A stretch of DNA of 64,000 nt from the NCBI RefSeq assembly GCF_010093815.1, contig NW_022985564.1, positions 664,590-728,589 on the forward strand, in the 5' to 3' direction. The notes under the pieces were generated by a model. It had not been told where the DNA came from, did no database searches, and saw only the letters and a list, made by a program, of their open reading frames with translations. Shown in pieces: positions 49,211 through 62,070 of the stretch; position 1 is the stretch's first letter; every line of letters begins with the position of its first letter. Made by a program: the position numbers and the translations under genes. This stretch comes from Pseudovirgaria hyperparasitica. Taxonomy: Eukaryota; Ascomycota; Dothideomycetes; Acrospermales; Acrospermaceae.

Positions 49211-49332
49211 ATGCCCCTTATGGCTCTTCCTACACCGTCGCCTGTCTCTCCACATTTACCCGCATCCCAACACCTACGAACTCAACCCCTACTCCCGATC
49301 CCGCCCTAATGAACACTAAGAACCTCCACTAA
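49211..49332 (+). promoter_or_regulatory. Two overlapping upstream ORFs in the cho2 leader
   Basis: The first runs from ATG at 49211 (strong context, CATCCAAAATG) for 32 codons to TAA at 49307-49309. The second starts in the same TAATG at 49309 and runs 7 codons to TAA at 49330-49332. The main ATG is at 49467. The TAATG overlap would favour re-use of terminating ribosomes. Inclusion in the transcript is inferred from the CT/CA-rich leader-like composition from about 49110. Confidence 0.45.
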
Positions 49333-49466
49333 TCAGCTCTAAGCTGGAGTCCTGGACCTCCCACCAAACCCACAACTATCGTCAACCCACCACCAATTCT
49401 TCACTTCTCTCCCGATTGCGGGCTTCAGCGCACAAGAAACCACTTTCAACTTGGTTTACACAAAGC

Positions 49467-52400
49467 ATGAGCTCAGCAGACTGCAATGCTGCAACTGGAG
49501 ACAGCGAGCTCCGCGAGAGACTGTTGCTGCGACTTGATGTACCACAGCAAAGCAAAACAGACAAGTCTGCGAAGAAAAATGTGCTTGAGCTAAATGCTAC
49601 AGAGGACCCCAAAGAGGAGAAAGAGAAGAAGACCTTTGGCAGAACTCCTGATGGCGTCAGTGAGTCTTCTCCAGTACCTGCTGCCAGTCCTTCTAGTCTC
49701 CCGCACGCTGAACAGAGACTGCATCCCCACAATCGCCTCATACTCATCATACTCATTTCAAACATGCGTACTGACTTGCGCGTGTTTAGTCTTCACTGTT
49801 CCTCAAACCCACGATATGGTGTCGCAGCTTCTGTCGCCTAGCGAACCCAAAAACATCTCCGACATCGTTGTCATACTCGTACTCCTGAGCCTGGCTGTGA
49901 CTTGCTACATATTACCATCAGGCATCCGCATTCCTTACCAGGCTGCTGTCTTTCTGTTTTGGAGAGCATGCTACAACGGTGGTATTGGCTATCTCCTTCA
50001 TATTCAGTCTAACCACAGGCGCCTTACCGCATGGGCGAAGAAGTCAGGCATACTGGAGGATCCTTCTACAGGGAAGAATCCACACCCAGCCCTGTTCAAA
50101 GTCCTGAAGCGCGAAATGGAGACCAAGATACCAAATGACTACAAGTTTGAGAACGCTCCTCTCGAATACAATACTTGGCTTCTGTTCAGGCGCGTGGTAG
50201 ACCTGATTCTCATGTGCGACTTCACATCGTACTGCCTGTTTGCAATTGCATGTGGTGGCACTCCTGCTGGTGAAGTTTGGTTCATGACGATAGCACGATG
50301 GATGACCGGTATCGCACTCATCATGTTCAATCTATGGGTCAAGCTTGATGCACACCGTGTTGTAAAGGACTACGCCTGGTATTGGGGAGATTTCTTCTAT
50401 CTCATTGACCAGGAGCTTACTTTTGATGGTGTTTTCGAGATGGCTCCCCATCCAATGTATTCAGTGGGATATGCCGGTTGGTATGGTATTTCTCTGCTCG
50501 CTGCAAGCTACAAGGTCCTGTTCATCTCGCTTATTGGCCATGCCGCTCAATTCGCCTTTCTCGCTTGGGTCGAGAGTCCTCACATTGAGAAAACGTACAA
50601 TCCACCGCCCAAGAAGCGACCATCTATGTCAGTTCACGAGGACGATCGTCCTCAGTCTCCACGATTTGATGATGTAGGCCATGTCAATGGTTCTCCGCTT
50701 CTCGCAACATCGTCCCATCCGTCACCCGTTCACAACTTCATTGGCTTGCAAAACATTGATTTGCATAGAGTACCAGATATATCTGTGCTGTTGTTCCAAT
50801 TCTACCTGTTCTCCTTCACCGCACTCACTCCGTCGACGACTGCATGGCAGACATTTTTCGTCATTAATGCTCTTGTATGGAGATTGTGGTACTCCATTGG
50901 CATAGGCTACATTTTGGATCGACAGTCAAATAAGAAGAACTGGACGCGGCATTTCATCAAGTATGGTGAAAGTACTGAAGAGGCATGGCGACAATGGAAA
51001 GGTGTGTATCATCTGAGCATGACCTTGTGCTATACGAGTTTTGTAGCCGCTGCATGGAAAATGTACACCCTACCACCGGACTGGGAGTATGGCTGGGTGC
51101 TGCTCAGACACGTGATCGGGTTTGCTCTTATTGCCCTGCACCTCTGGACAATCACCAGCATCTATGAGTCACTTGGAGAGTTTGGGTGGTTCTTTGGAGA
51201 TTTCTTCTTTGACTACCAGCCCAAGTTGACTTATAGCGGCATCTACCGGTTCCTCAATAATCCCGAACGATTTCTGGGACTGGCCGGCGTTTGGGGCCTT
51301 GCATGTATCACTTGGAGCAGGACTATCTTCTGTTTGGCACTAATGAGCCACGTCCTGACACTCTCGTTCCTACAGCTGATTGAGAAGCCTCATATGCAGA
51401 AATTGTACGGGCAGACCTTACGCCAACATTCAGGACTAACCAAGAGCATCCAGCGATCTCTACCGAAACCGATTCGACAATGGCATGGTCAAGTAGATCG
51501 CGTTTTAGGAGAGACCATTGACTTTGTCGAGGAGTTTCTCGATAGCGCTCGTCCAAAATTGGCTTCCGGCGTCCAGACAATCGTCAAAGACACCACTGCA
51601 ATCTTCAAGCAGTATCCAGCTCGCATCAGCATCACACGTCTAGCACCCGATATCGCTGGCTATAATCCCAAGGACTACTCTATCGAGATTGAAGGCACCC
51701 CCTCGTCGCATACAGCCGAATTGGACAAGCGCAGTGGCCGCGAAGGTCCCAAAGCCCGCGAACCCGCTGTTCAAACCGGCGACTTCAAGACTCTCATGTT
51801 CGAATTTGGCACCCCAATCAAAGTGAAATGGACGGCCCCCCTCAACCACAGCAAGAAGGACTGGATTGGCCTGTACATGGTCGCCGATAACGCTTCGCGC
51901 GATGTCACCCGTGTTGGATCTCAAGGACGCTGGATCGCCACCAACAAAGGCGAGTTTGACTACAACTTCGCCGACGAAGGCATCCTGGTCTCGGACAACC
52001 GTGTCAGCGGTGCATCTCGCCAAGACGGTGAGACGGCTGATTTCATGTCTGGTCAGATGGTCTTTGCAGGAGACAAACTGTGGTGGACAACCGGCGTCTT
52101 CGAGTTTCGATACCACCACTCTGGCGCACATAATGTTATGGCTATATCCCTCCCCTTTGAAATTCGCATCGCTCCCTTCGACGAGGACGATGTAGAGGTA
52201 GATTCCGACGGCCAGATCCGCGGCGCCGTAGAGAAATCCCTCCTCCCTGTCGTCCAAAATTGCTTTGATCGCGACCCGGGCATTGCGCCGAGCACGGTCG
52301 AGGAGCCGTTTGGCAGTTTGATCGAGCATGACGGCAAGTTCAGCAAACGCGTCGTATTCGCAGTGCGTCAGATGTTTGGAATCGAGTTTGCGCCCGAGGT

Positions 52401-52623
52401 CGTGCAGGCGGATGGCTCGGTGCGCAATCTGGCGTGGCGCGTATGTAATGCGAAGAAGGTTCTGGTGAGTCTTTGACCCCAACGCACTCCGCACTTTTGT
52501 GTGTTGTGTGTGATTTTGTTCCGGTTTTATCGTCTCTAACGTATGTCCCCCGGTGGTCTAAAGGCGCCGTATAGTATGTCGTCGGAGAAGGGTAACACAA
52601 CACCTAGTGCGGCGAAATACTAA
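49467..52623 (+). CDS. cho2: Phosphatidylethanolamine N-methyltransferase (Cho2), three exons
   Basis: Transfers the first methyl group from SAM to phosphatidylethanolamine on the way to phosphatidylcholine, in the ER membrane. Exons are 49467-49659, 49790-52464 and 52564-52623, with introns of 130 and 99 nt (GTGAGT donors). The product is 975 aa. The splice joins DGVI to [14 protein letters not shown], and the last exon supplies [10 protein letters not shown] to the C-terminus; both match the fungal family. The protein has many hydrophobic segments and two methyltransferase-like halves. The first contains [14 protein letters not shown] near residue 283, the second [10 protein letters not shown] near residue 552. 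The C-terminal third (about 640-975) is a soluble domain with several Trp/Tyr strands. The ATG at 49467 is the first in frame. Two upstream ORFs precede it. Confidence 0.96.
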
Positions 52624-53246
52624 TCTGATATGTTACCCTGGAATGGGAAGGAGTACAGTAACGGTGCTGGGAGGCTGCAGGCTGGAGTTGTGTGTGAAAT
52701 GAGTTTGGAGCGATGCAAGCTGTCTGGGGTAGGGGCCACGAGGGGACGAGGAGACATGGCGTCAGAACTGCATTATATACGTATAATCGTTCCATTTGCA
52801 TCATCATCAGAAATATACCATAAAAAATATAGTATACGTAACATATAAATACGTAGATATGAAATATAAGAAGATGAGATGAATGATGAATGATGAAATG
52901 ACGGATAAGTTGTGTGGTTCTTATCATGTCTACGCTGTTATATCTTTATAGCTATCTATCCTATCCTATCTATATCTAAGTTTTATTATACTTATGTATA
53001 GTGTAGTATACTAGTGTATAGACATAGAGGCTACAAATCGTAATTCCGCGATTGATATTCCCGAAATAGGATAATAGATTTCAAACGTTGCAATACGTAA
53101 AAATAATATAATGATAATACCATTCCACGACGAACTATGCTAGCTAAAAAAAAACCAGAAAGTAAAAGAATTATATATCATCATTGCAAGCTGCTCAGCC
53201 ATTCAGTTCCAAGATTCCCAAAACACAGACAGGATAGCAGCACCTT
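52624..53246. other. Intergenic region between convergent cho2 and lon2
   Basis: About 620 nt, AT-rich, especially 52790-53160 with many TATA and TATCTA motifs. It holds both 3' UTRs. No gene is seen. Confidence 0.7.
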
Positions 53247-56070
53247 TCACAACCGACTCTCGACCCGCTCACCGACATATCCGCCCTCGGGCCAGACCTC
53301 CCTCAACGCCTCCCAGATCCCGCCCACAAACGAGATGCCCAAGCCCTCCTGCACCTCGCGCGGCAAATCGCGCGCGTCCTTGCGATTACCCTCTGGCAAC
53401 AAGACGGTCCGCACGCCAGCGCGCAACGCGCCAATGACTTTCTCCTTGATGCCACCGACAGGCAAGACGCGGCCGCGCAGGCTCATCTCGCCCGTCATGG
53501 CGAGGGTAGGGGGCACGGCTTTGCCGGAGAAGAGGGAGATGAGGGCGATGGTGTGGGCGAGGCCGGCGGAGGGCCCGTCCTTGGGGATGGCGCCCGAGGG
53601 GCAGTGCACGTGGATGCTGCGGTTCTTCATGATGTCCTCGTCTGGGCTGGCGGTGAGGCCGAGTTCCCAGGCGTGTGCCTTGACCCAGGTTAGGGCAACC
53701 TCGACGGATTCCTTGAGGACGTCGCCGAGTTTGCCGGTGAGCTGGACGCGGCCTGAGCCGGGCATGTCGGCGACTTCGATGAAGAGGATGGAGCCTTGGC
53801 CACCGGTGGAGTAGGCGACGAGGCCGGTGACGACGCCCGGGCGGGCGGAGCGTTCGGCGATTTCCTCCTCGAAGCGTTCGATGCCGAGGATAGTGTCGAG
53901 GTCGGATTCGGTGATAGTGGGTGTGTACGCTTGTGGTGTGTCGGCGTCTTTGGCGTCGGCGTATTCGACGGCTTTGTAGCGACATACGGAGCCGAGTTCA
54001 CGCTCGAGGTTGCGGACACCGGATTCGCGCGTGTAGCTAGTGATGATTTTGTCGAGAACAGAGTCCGAGATGGAGACCAGGGGTGGAGTGAGACCGTTGG
54101 TGGTGATTTGTTTGGGAAGAAGGTGTTGCATGGCGATGTGGCGTTTCTCGAGTGTGGTGTAGCCTGAGAGCTGGATAGTCTCGAGACGGTCGAGGAGTGG
54201 TGGTGGGATGGTTTCGAGGGAGTTTGCAGTCGCGATGAATAGGACTTTGGAGAGGTCAATGGGAATGTTCACGTAATGGTCTGTGAATGAATGGTTCTGC
54301 TCCGGGTCGAGGACTTCGAGCATAGCAGCGGAAGGATCGCCATGGAAATTCGACTGGCCGAGTTTATCGATTTCGTCGAGGAGGATGACAGGGTTGGCGA
54401 CTCCAACCTTCTTCAGACCGTTGACGACAACACCAGGCATGGCCGCGACATATGTCCGACGATGACCACGGATCTCAGCTTCGTCTCGTACCCCACCGAG
54501 GGAGATACGGTGGAATTTGCGACCCAGGGCTGTGGCTACAGACTTTGCGAGAGACGTCTTACCGGTACCAGGCGGACCGACGAGCAATAGGATTGGGGAC
54601 TTATCAATCATATGCTTCCTTTCAAGCAACTCTCGCTCTTCTTCGCCTGACTGCAGGTCCACAGGCTGCTGTGGTTGCTTCCCGTTCTCGGCGTTCTCCT
54701 CTTCTTGAGCTTTCACGTCCTTGTTTAGATTCTCTGTGAGCTTCTTCAGTCTGCCATCAATGTCCTCGGTGACTGCCTGCTTTAGTCGAAGAACAGCTAG
54801 GTACTCCAGCAGACGCTTCTTGATCTTCTCCAGACCGTAATGGTCATCGTCCAGCTGCTGCCTTGCTCGTGACAGAGTGGCCGCATTTAAATTGTCGGGA
54901 GTCTTCTTAGTCCACGGTATCTCTGCTAGGTTCTCCAGGTAGTTCCGACACACCTGATATTCAGCTTGCGCAGGGTTCATCTTCTGCAATCGTTGCAACT
55001 CCCGCTGCGCAACAGTATTGGCTTCAGGGGTCAATTTGGCCTCATCAAGTCTCTTCTTAAGCTCATCAATCTCGCTCGTCTCTTCTTGGCCACCATTGCC
55101 ACCATTCGGAAACCCAGGCATGAACCCAGGAGGAAACCCTTGGCTGTTGCCATTCGAGAGCCGACCTTTAAGAAGCTCCTGTTGTAGTCTCTTGAGCTTC
55201 TCCATGTCAATACCCTGATGGTTTGTGGTTGTCACGCTAAGTATACGACCATTACCCTGCAACACGGCAATTTGACGCTCCAGCGCTTCGATGACGCTCT
55301 GTAGTCTATCATGCGTTGATATGGCAGAGAGAATCGCGAGCTTCTCTTCGTGTGAGCAGTCGATGAGGTTCGCGATAAAGTCGGCGAGCGGTGCGGCGTC
55401 CTGAAGCTCTTTTCGGGTAATATACAGCTCTACCCGTCGAGCCATTATTGGAGAAAGGGATACAGATGGAGCGCGAGGCAAAATGGACGAGAGGCGGACC
55501 AGTGCGAGAAACTCGCGTGACAGCTGCTTCATCTCGGTAAAGAGGCCAGCTATCTTGTCGTTTGACTTCGGTGGCACTACAGCAAGTCAGTTAGAACATC
55601 CCATAGTGTATCAAGTCCAACATACGCTCTTCAACAGCAAGGCACTCGCCCTCAAAGAACGGCCACTCCTTGTGAATCTTCCCAATCCGAAACCTCGTCA
55701 ACCCCTCCACGACAAGACTCAGCTCTCCCTCCCTCCGGCCCTGAACACCCGTGACCTTGGCGATACATCCGTAATTGAACAAGTCCATTCTCTTGATCCC
55801 ATTCATGTCAGTATCCTCCGGCTTCGACGCCCTCGTCTCCTTGCCCTCCGTTATCAGCTTCTTGCCATCGGGGCTTAGTAACGGCGAGTTGACAGGCACA
55901 CAGCCAACAGAAACATTTGCATTCGCCTGAGATGAGCGAGCGTATACATTCGCGATGACAGCGGCGATGTCTGCTCGATTAAGCAGTGGTATGCGGAGAG
56001 TCGTGCCTGGGAGTAGTGCGAGAGGTGGCGAGAGGGGGATGAGTGGGAGGGTGAGGTTGGGCTTCGCCAT
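53247..56070 (-). CDS. lon2: Peroxisomal Lon protease (Lon2/Pln), two exons
   Basis: ATP-dependent serine protease of the peroxisome matrix for protein quality control. Exon 1 is 56070-55626, the intron 55625-55577 (GTATGT...TGTAG, 49 nt) and exon 2 55576-53247, giving 924 aa. The start at 56070 ([10 protein letters not shown]) fits the family better than an upstream in-frame ATG at 56118. The N-terminal Lon substrate domain covers about residues 1-230 and is followed by a Gly/Asn/Pro-rich insert. The AAA domain has Walker [10 protein letters not shown] near residue 477 and Walker [12 protein letters not shown]. The protease domain has the catalytic Ser in KDGPSAG near 813 and the Lys in GGIKEK near 856. 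The protein ends in Ser-Arg-Leu, a PTS1 import signal, and has no mitochondrial presequence, which separates it from mitochondrial Lon (Pim1). Confidence 0.96.
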
Positions 56071-57157
56071 GGCGATGGCGGAATTATGTGATCTCGCAGA
56101 GGCAGAGTGGAATGGCAACTTGTTCGTTGCAGCGAGCGGGTGGTATTATATAAAGTGATAAGGATGAGGTTTCTAGAACATGCCGACTTGTGGCGCCGTT
56201 GACAGACTCGACTGCTATGATGAGGCTGATACCGAGGTCGTGTCGTGACAGCTGCACAGCTTGCTAGGTCCAGTTTGGACTAGCTTTAAATGCTTGGATG
56301 GCACTCTACGTGTAAACATAAACACTCGATTTCTACCCAGAATTCACTTAAGCAGATGGCTACGTGAAACAGCATTACGCATGCCACGCATGAAAGCTGG
56401 CAGGTAGTCTTTCAAATCACGAGAATCTTAACTGAAGTGCTGATTTAGCACTCTTACATACGAAATTCGACCTCCCCACAATAGCTAGCATCGGATATCG
56501 CTATCCTCCCTTTTAACCGGAATTGAAGTCGCTGCGGAATTTTTTTCACCCGAAAGAAGACGAATTCCGATGCAAATATGACCTCCGACTGTAAGGTGCA
56601 GATTCGAATTGTTCTCAAGGAGGATATACACATCCTTCGCCACATCCCCAATCCCAGGTCACTAGACACAATCTCCTCATCAAAGGAGGGGGGGCGGGAG
56701 AAAATAGTGCCTCGGTATCGCGGACCATGATCTTATTATTACCATACCTCTAATTTGCAACGAATCCCTTGTCAGCAGGAGGGGATTATATCATATCACC
56801 TTCATGCTACCCCTCCTCGCTCCATCCGTAGCTCAATCTACGGAATTCGAAGTCGACTATCATGAAGTGACTATCATCTGTAAGACACAGTTTTATGGAA
56901 GTATCAGGGCTACGAAGGACTGCGACTGGCACCAGAAACGAAGGCAAATCGATAACAGCTGCATAATGGTATTATACAAGAGAGCATATAGTCTTTCCTC
57001 ATTAGGCATAGATACAATATGACATTAGAAACGTGTTACGAGGACAGATGGCTATGCTACAGATGTCTCTCAGCATGGCCCTAGGATCATGATATTATAC
57101 AACTGTTACACGCCTCCGACTTTTACATCACAGCATCACACGTTACTTGCTCTTATT
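56071..57157. other. Intergenic region between lon2 5' end and tsc1 3' end
   Basis: About 1.1 kb with no recognisable gene. It holds the lon2 promoter. Small open frames (56454-56669 minus, 56804-57022 plus) show no family resemblance. Confidence 0.6.
56147..56153 (-). promoter_or_regulatory. TATA-like element upstream of lon2
   Basis: TATATAA on the minus strand, about 80 nt before the chosen lon2 ATG and 30 nt before the alternative ATG at 56118. If used, it would place transcription start near 56118 and favour the downstream start. Confidence 0.4.
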
Positions 57158-60100
57158 CTACATTATCCCTCTGAGACCACGGAAGCCGCCGCTCTTGTTG
57201 GTCTTCTCTCTGTCCTTATCTTTACCTTTAGCCTCTTTCTCTTTCTTTTTTACGCCGATGTTCTGTGCACCACCTATAATGTGATTAGAATTAACTTTGC
57301 TGGACGCCTGCTACATGAAGAATGCTTACCTCTGCCATATACTCGCACCTTGCTTTCTGGTGCAATCTTATCTTTCTTCCCTTCTCGCTTTTCGGAGCTG
57401 TCCCAACTCATGGTGCTCTTCGCACTACTCGTGACCGGCTCCGACGATACAGAGGGAGGCGTCGTATTGAAGCTTGCGTCCAATGCAGTCTCGTAGGCTG
57501 AACCAGTATTTCGAGGTGAGTGCTGAGCATCGCTGTAAGTCGAAGAGGACTGCCATACTGCCTGCTGTTGCAAGGGCACTTGACTTTGTGGATGAGAATA
57601 ATGGTGAATGTTGGCCTGGGTTTGTTGCGAAGATTCGGATCGGACAGGCCGGGCAGCACGCATGCCCTCCTGTTGATTCAGATGGGATTGAAATTCGAAC
57701 GAGGGATTGAGCTGCGAGTTGTTGTACTCGGAGTGAAAATTGTCCTCATCTGAGTTGATATCTTCCGGGACGCGTGCAAAACGTGTAGCTTGGCTAGCGC
57801 TCGCACGACTTCCCGGTCGACGAGTTGAGGAGAGGGATGTGCCTAGGGTCATAGGATCGCGAGAAGGCGTTGTCCGCCCACTTGTCGAAGGGATACTAAT
57901 ACTACGCATTACAGGAGCGGGATATTCGCGATCACGCTCGCGCTCGCGTTCGATCTCGTGAGATCGCATTTCCAGTTCGATGTAACGATCATGCAGCCGA
58001 CTATGCGTCTTTTTAAGCTGTTGCAACTTAGCATGGCTCGAGGCAAGTGCTGAATCGATCATTTGTTGGACTGCGGGAGGTAGATTCCCGACTTCGATCA
58101 GCTCTTGAGGAAGCCCGTGTTCATTGTGAAGACGTGATTCAAGTTCAGCAATGTATCGCTCATATCCTTGTATCGTTTTCTCACGTTCCTTGTCGCGGCT
58201 CGTGAGCTTCATATTGGCAACTTCGAGGTCATTGCGGAGTTGTTGGCGCTCCTCACCAATTTGACGGGGTATTTGCTCACGAAACTGGGCCTCTCGCAAC
58301 TGCACACGTAGCTTGCTTGCTTCTGAACGTAATGCATCAAGCTCGCCGAGATCACTGTCTAGGGCTCGAAGTTGATGCTGAGAGCGGAGCTCGCGTGCAT
58401 CGCTGTCGTCAACAAGTTTCTTTAATCTGCTGCAATCGTCTTGTGTCTTGTTCAACTCGAAACGCAATGCTTCCCCATCAGCTCGCCATGATTTCTGATC
58501 TTCCTTCAATTGTTTGAGTTTTGTACTGATCTGATCCTCGACTTTACGTGATTGTCCTCGGCTCGTGGCAAACTCTTTCTTCAGCTGAGCATTTAACTCG
58601 TCTGATTTGGTCAACTTGGCTTTGAGTGCGCGATTCGTGTTGATCAGATTCTGGGTCTGTGCCTCCGCCGTTGCCTCCTTGAGATTTTTACGCTGCAGTT
58701 GACCAATGTGGGCAAGGTGCTGATGCTTCAGATAGCGCTCAAAGTTGAGGTCGTTACGAAGAAGCATGACTTCTCGCTGCAGCGAGACCATACTTTGAGT
58801 CTCGTGCTCAGACAATATACTTGAGGAATTGCAAATACGACCACTGGATAACAATTGGGCAAAGGCCTCGAGCTTCTCTGGAGCTTGGTTCGTGATTCTG
58901 TTGACCAGAGGCAGGAGATCTTTCTCGGGTAGATGTAAGTCACTCGCTCTTCCAGGTAGGGTGGGACTGTCATGAGGCTTCAACAAGGGCGAAGCTATCG
59001 TCGATGTCTTGGATGGTGATTTGTAAAGACTAGTTTGAGAGTTCTTTCGAGTCGTAGCACTGTCGTCGACAGACTGCCAGGATGAATGGACAACAGGTGA
59101 TCCTTTGATTACTGACTGAGTCTGAGACATTTGTACCGAATCAGCAGCAAGAGTATCGTCATCTGCAACCATCGTAATGGACGCTGCATCGGCAATGGGT
59201 CCAGGACCCCCAGGGGGTACAGGAAGTTTCGATGTGGGAGGAGGTCCTGGGTCGTCAAGGTTACTAGATACAGCAACACATAGTCCCATACATTCCGTGA
59301 CTACATCCGCCGGATCACTGTTCAGATAGCGGTTGTCAGTCAGCTCGTCCTCTACAGTGGTGATGTAGAAGTTAGGGTGTAGCAAGTGAACCATGCGATA
59401 CTCTTGAGATCGACTTTGGATAATGTCTTGGTTGAATTCGAATTCGTCAGCTCGAGGAAAGTTATGGCCTTTGAGCCATTTCCTTGATTTGCGGATGAAG
59501 CTCATGAAGTTGAGTGGAAACAAGCCGTACAGGAATGTGAAGTAATGGACTAGTGGAGGATTGCATGTTCGCGATTGTTCAAAGCTTCGATCCAGTGTGA
59601 TCCAGGAGTGCCCAGGGTTGACCTCTTGAGCAAGGTCAGCCGCACACTGGCTGATGAAGGATTGTAGGTTTGAGACAGACGAAGGCTCATGGCCCTCCGA
59701 CACCTTCGAGTCCACAACGATATCCCAGCATAGTATTCGAACGTATACTAGAAAGAGTCTAGCCATATGTTGTTTCATGCTATTTGTAATATGGGGGAGG
59801 AGCATGATTAGCACAGTGAGCGCAAGCTCGACAATGGTGCTTGACGTCTCTTTCATGAGGCAGATGAGTAGGTTTTGGATCAGCGAGGTATCCAATACGT
59901 AGTATAAGTGCGGCGGTTGAGTCCGTACAAACGCACTCATGAGACCAAGGATCTGCGCGCGGTGTTCTACCTGAACGAACAAGCTATTGAGCGATTGGAG
60001 AAGCTCCTGCCGACACATTAGCCATCAGCCCTCTCGAAACTTGCCAGTCAGAGCATACCCTCGGTTTTTTGCGACCAAACGATACTAGTATAGATTCTAG

Positions 60101-60681
60101 TTCATGTGCAATGAACTCATCTACTGGCGACACCGGGTCACTACTACTTGACGGTATGCGCGTCCTTTCCAAATATGCGTCCAAGAGTCGCCGACAAAAG
60201 CGTGAGGAGGTCTCTGCCTTCTCTCCATAGTCATCCTCGTCTGAATCGAAACTCATGACACCAAGCAGAAATTCTCTTGCATATTCCACTTCGTCTCTTT
60301 TGTGCCCAACAGCATTAATGGTTGGGGCAATCACCAGATTCCACCACTCCGATAATCGTTCGTCTCCTCGAATTGCCGGCCGTATTCGTGTCAGCATACC
60401 GAGAAAGGCTGCACGCTTGAGTGGGAAGTCGGCGACATATTTCTTGTGTATGGATAGTAGCTCTTCATGAAGACGCTGAGAGTCATGTTCATCAATGCCA
60501 TGGTAATTGTCCAGAAAAGATTCAATCGTAGCAATGAGCTCATCAGGAAGAGTCTCGAAGGTTTCGGGGGAGGAGAAGACGTTATTCAACGCCTTGAGCG
60601 TTTCTTTCATGGTTCTGAAAAGATTGATCAGTATGTGAGCATGAATGTGTGAACCAGACTTCCGCTCACCCAGAAGACATC
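57158..60681 (-). CDS. tsc1: Tsc1 (hamartin), four exons with an 11-nt first coding exon
   Basis: Subunit of the TSC complex. With Tsc2 it inactivates the Rheb GTPase and restrains TORC1. Exons are 60681-60671, 60614-60059, 60006-57330 and 57273-57158, with introns of 56, 52 and 56 nt. The product is 1119 aa. The first exon (ATGTCTTCTGG) is inferred from a GTGAGC donor, a CTGAT branch-like site, a TTTTCAG acceptor and an in-frame join giving MSSGTMKETLKAL. A start at 60610 is the alternative and gives 1114 aa. Residues 1 to about 340 form the helical hamartin core, followed by a disordered Ser/Pro region. A long coiled coil covers about 590-870. The tail is Lys-rich and ends GGFRGLRGIM. The last exon restores a hamartin-like C-terminus that plain read-through lacks. 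Confidence 0.92.
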
Positions 60682-62070
60682 CTTTCTTGTCTCTTCTTCG
60701 ACAAGGCTACAGGCGACTCCGGGGACTGTACGCGAACGTCGATAGCGTAATCAATGGTAGATGAATAGAGCAATGGTTTGCCCGAGTGCGTGGGGGACTT
60801 CAGGACCAGGGACGCTCTTGCGGACGAAGCGGGATGCAGAGAGGCAGAGAAGGCCTAAGAAAGTAGCAAACGAGCGCCATCAATGAGGATAGATAGGTAG
60901 GCAGCGGACACAACAGCATGCAGCCGGCGCATTTGGAGAACTTCTCGAAAGCGCCTCTTTCGGAGCTGTACGACTTTGGGGGACACAGCATTGCATGGAT
61001 TATACATATACGTAAGACCTAAAAGTTATCGCCGACGCCCCACTACCCTTCCCTCCAAGCCATTACCAACGCTGATCCATGAGGCTTGAACGGGCGTGCG
61101 TTCCTTGCCGCTTTCTCTTCGTCCAACGTCCACCACGCAGCCCGTGCGCTTGGCCAGGATGGATATCATTATCACGTCTTGTTTCTTTCAAATGGATGTT
61201 GATTATCTCGGTTGAGTAGGCTGTTTCATCTTACACAACTGGCAGGAGACGTGTAAGTGCGACATTATATAGCCCGTAGCGGACTTTTGCTGTTCCTCCT
61301 CCTGCTGCCTGCATACACCAACCACCGTTGCTACGGACAGAGCTGCTCCTCTACTTAATATCTAATTACCAGGTCCTCAGCGGCACGCGAGCTTACTATT
61401 AGCGACCACAGCGTCCTCAGCGGTCATGCAGGGGAAGCCTGGTGGCTGACCGGGGCGAGACTCATTGCGCATCCGGCTCTTCTGCCTTATTGTGTTTGCA
61501 TTATCACTAACAATGATGCGTCTATCTTACTATCTCCAGTCTCGGCGAGTCGTGGCCAACCGGCAACGTCTCATCCTCCATGGATCCTGCGCTCGAGCAC
61601 GCGTTCACCCCACACCTTCACTGCAAGAGTTGCGACGCTCCGTGGACGGCATTTGATAAAGACAAGGCAATCCAGCCTCTCTGCCGCATCGTGTCCAACC
61701 CATCGGGATATCTGGCACCTACTATTTCCACATTGCGAACGCACGGTGACATGTAAAGTCTCCCTGAGCAACGGAATGCCAGCTGCTACGTCCCGAAAAC
61801 GGTCTGCTGCAGACCGGAGACGCCGTGTCCTGCATCATAGCTTGTGCTGAAGGCAATCGCGTTCGGGTCGCGGATGCATATGTTGGTGCCCTGGCCGGCG
61901 TCATTGCGTTTGTTCAACAGCTATCACCAACCTACGCACTGCCACCTTCCCATGCTTTCGCGGCATGGATCTGATACACAGTCGCACAGACTGGCCATGA
62001 TATGCCACTTATTGGAAGTGCTTGGATCAAGATGCATGGATTCATTTGATGGATCCTCGTTCTCTCATTT
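60682..62070. other. Intergenic region between tsc1 5' end and tap42 3' end
   Basis: About 1.4 kb with no recognisable gene. The tsc1 promoter should lie near 60700-61000. Short open frames (61465-61656, 61653-61850, 61844-62206 plus) overlap one another and look random. Confidence 0.6.

Larger units (their letters stand above)
47112..49466. promoter_or_regulatory. Divergent promoter region of egt1 (-) and cho2 (+)
   Basis: About 2.35 kb without a recognisable gene. It contains CATGTG E-box-like sites (for example near 47277, 47376 and 48093), a G-rich tract (48846-48904), an 18-base perfect palindrome (49083-49100) and two small overlapping upstream ORFs in the probable cho2 leader (49211-49332). 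CATGTG is the core of the yeast inositol/choline element that controls phospholipid genes, but single hexamers are expected by chance at this length. Confidence 0.5.

Noticed and set aside
53386-54259. Overlapping frames of 199 and 189 codons in lon2
   Set aside because: Out-of-frame shadows of the Lon AAA and protease domains with extreme Arg/His or Ser/Pro composition.
56071-56118. Upstream in-frame ATG of lon2 at 56118
   Set aside because: The added 16 residues do not match Lon starts, and the TATA-like element places transcription start about there.
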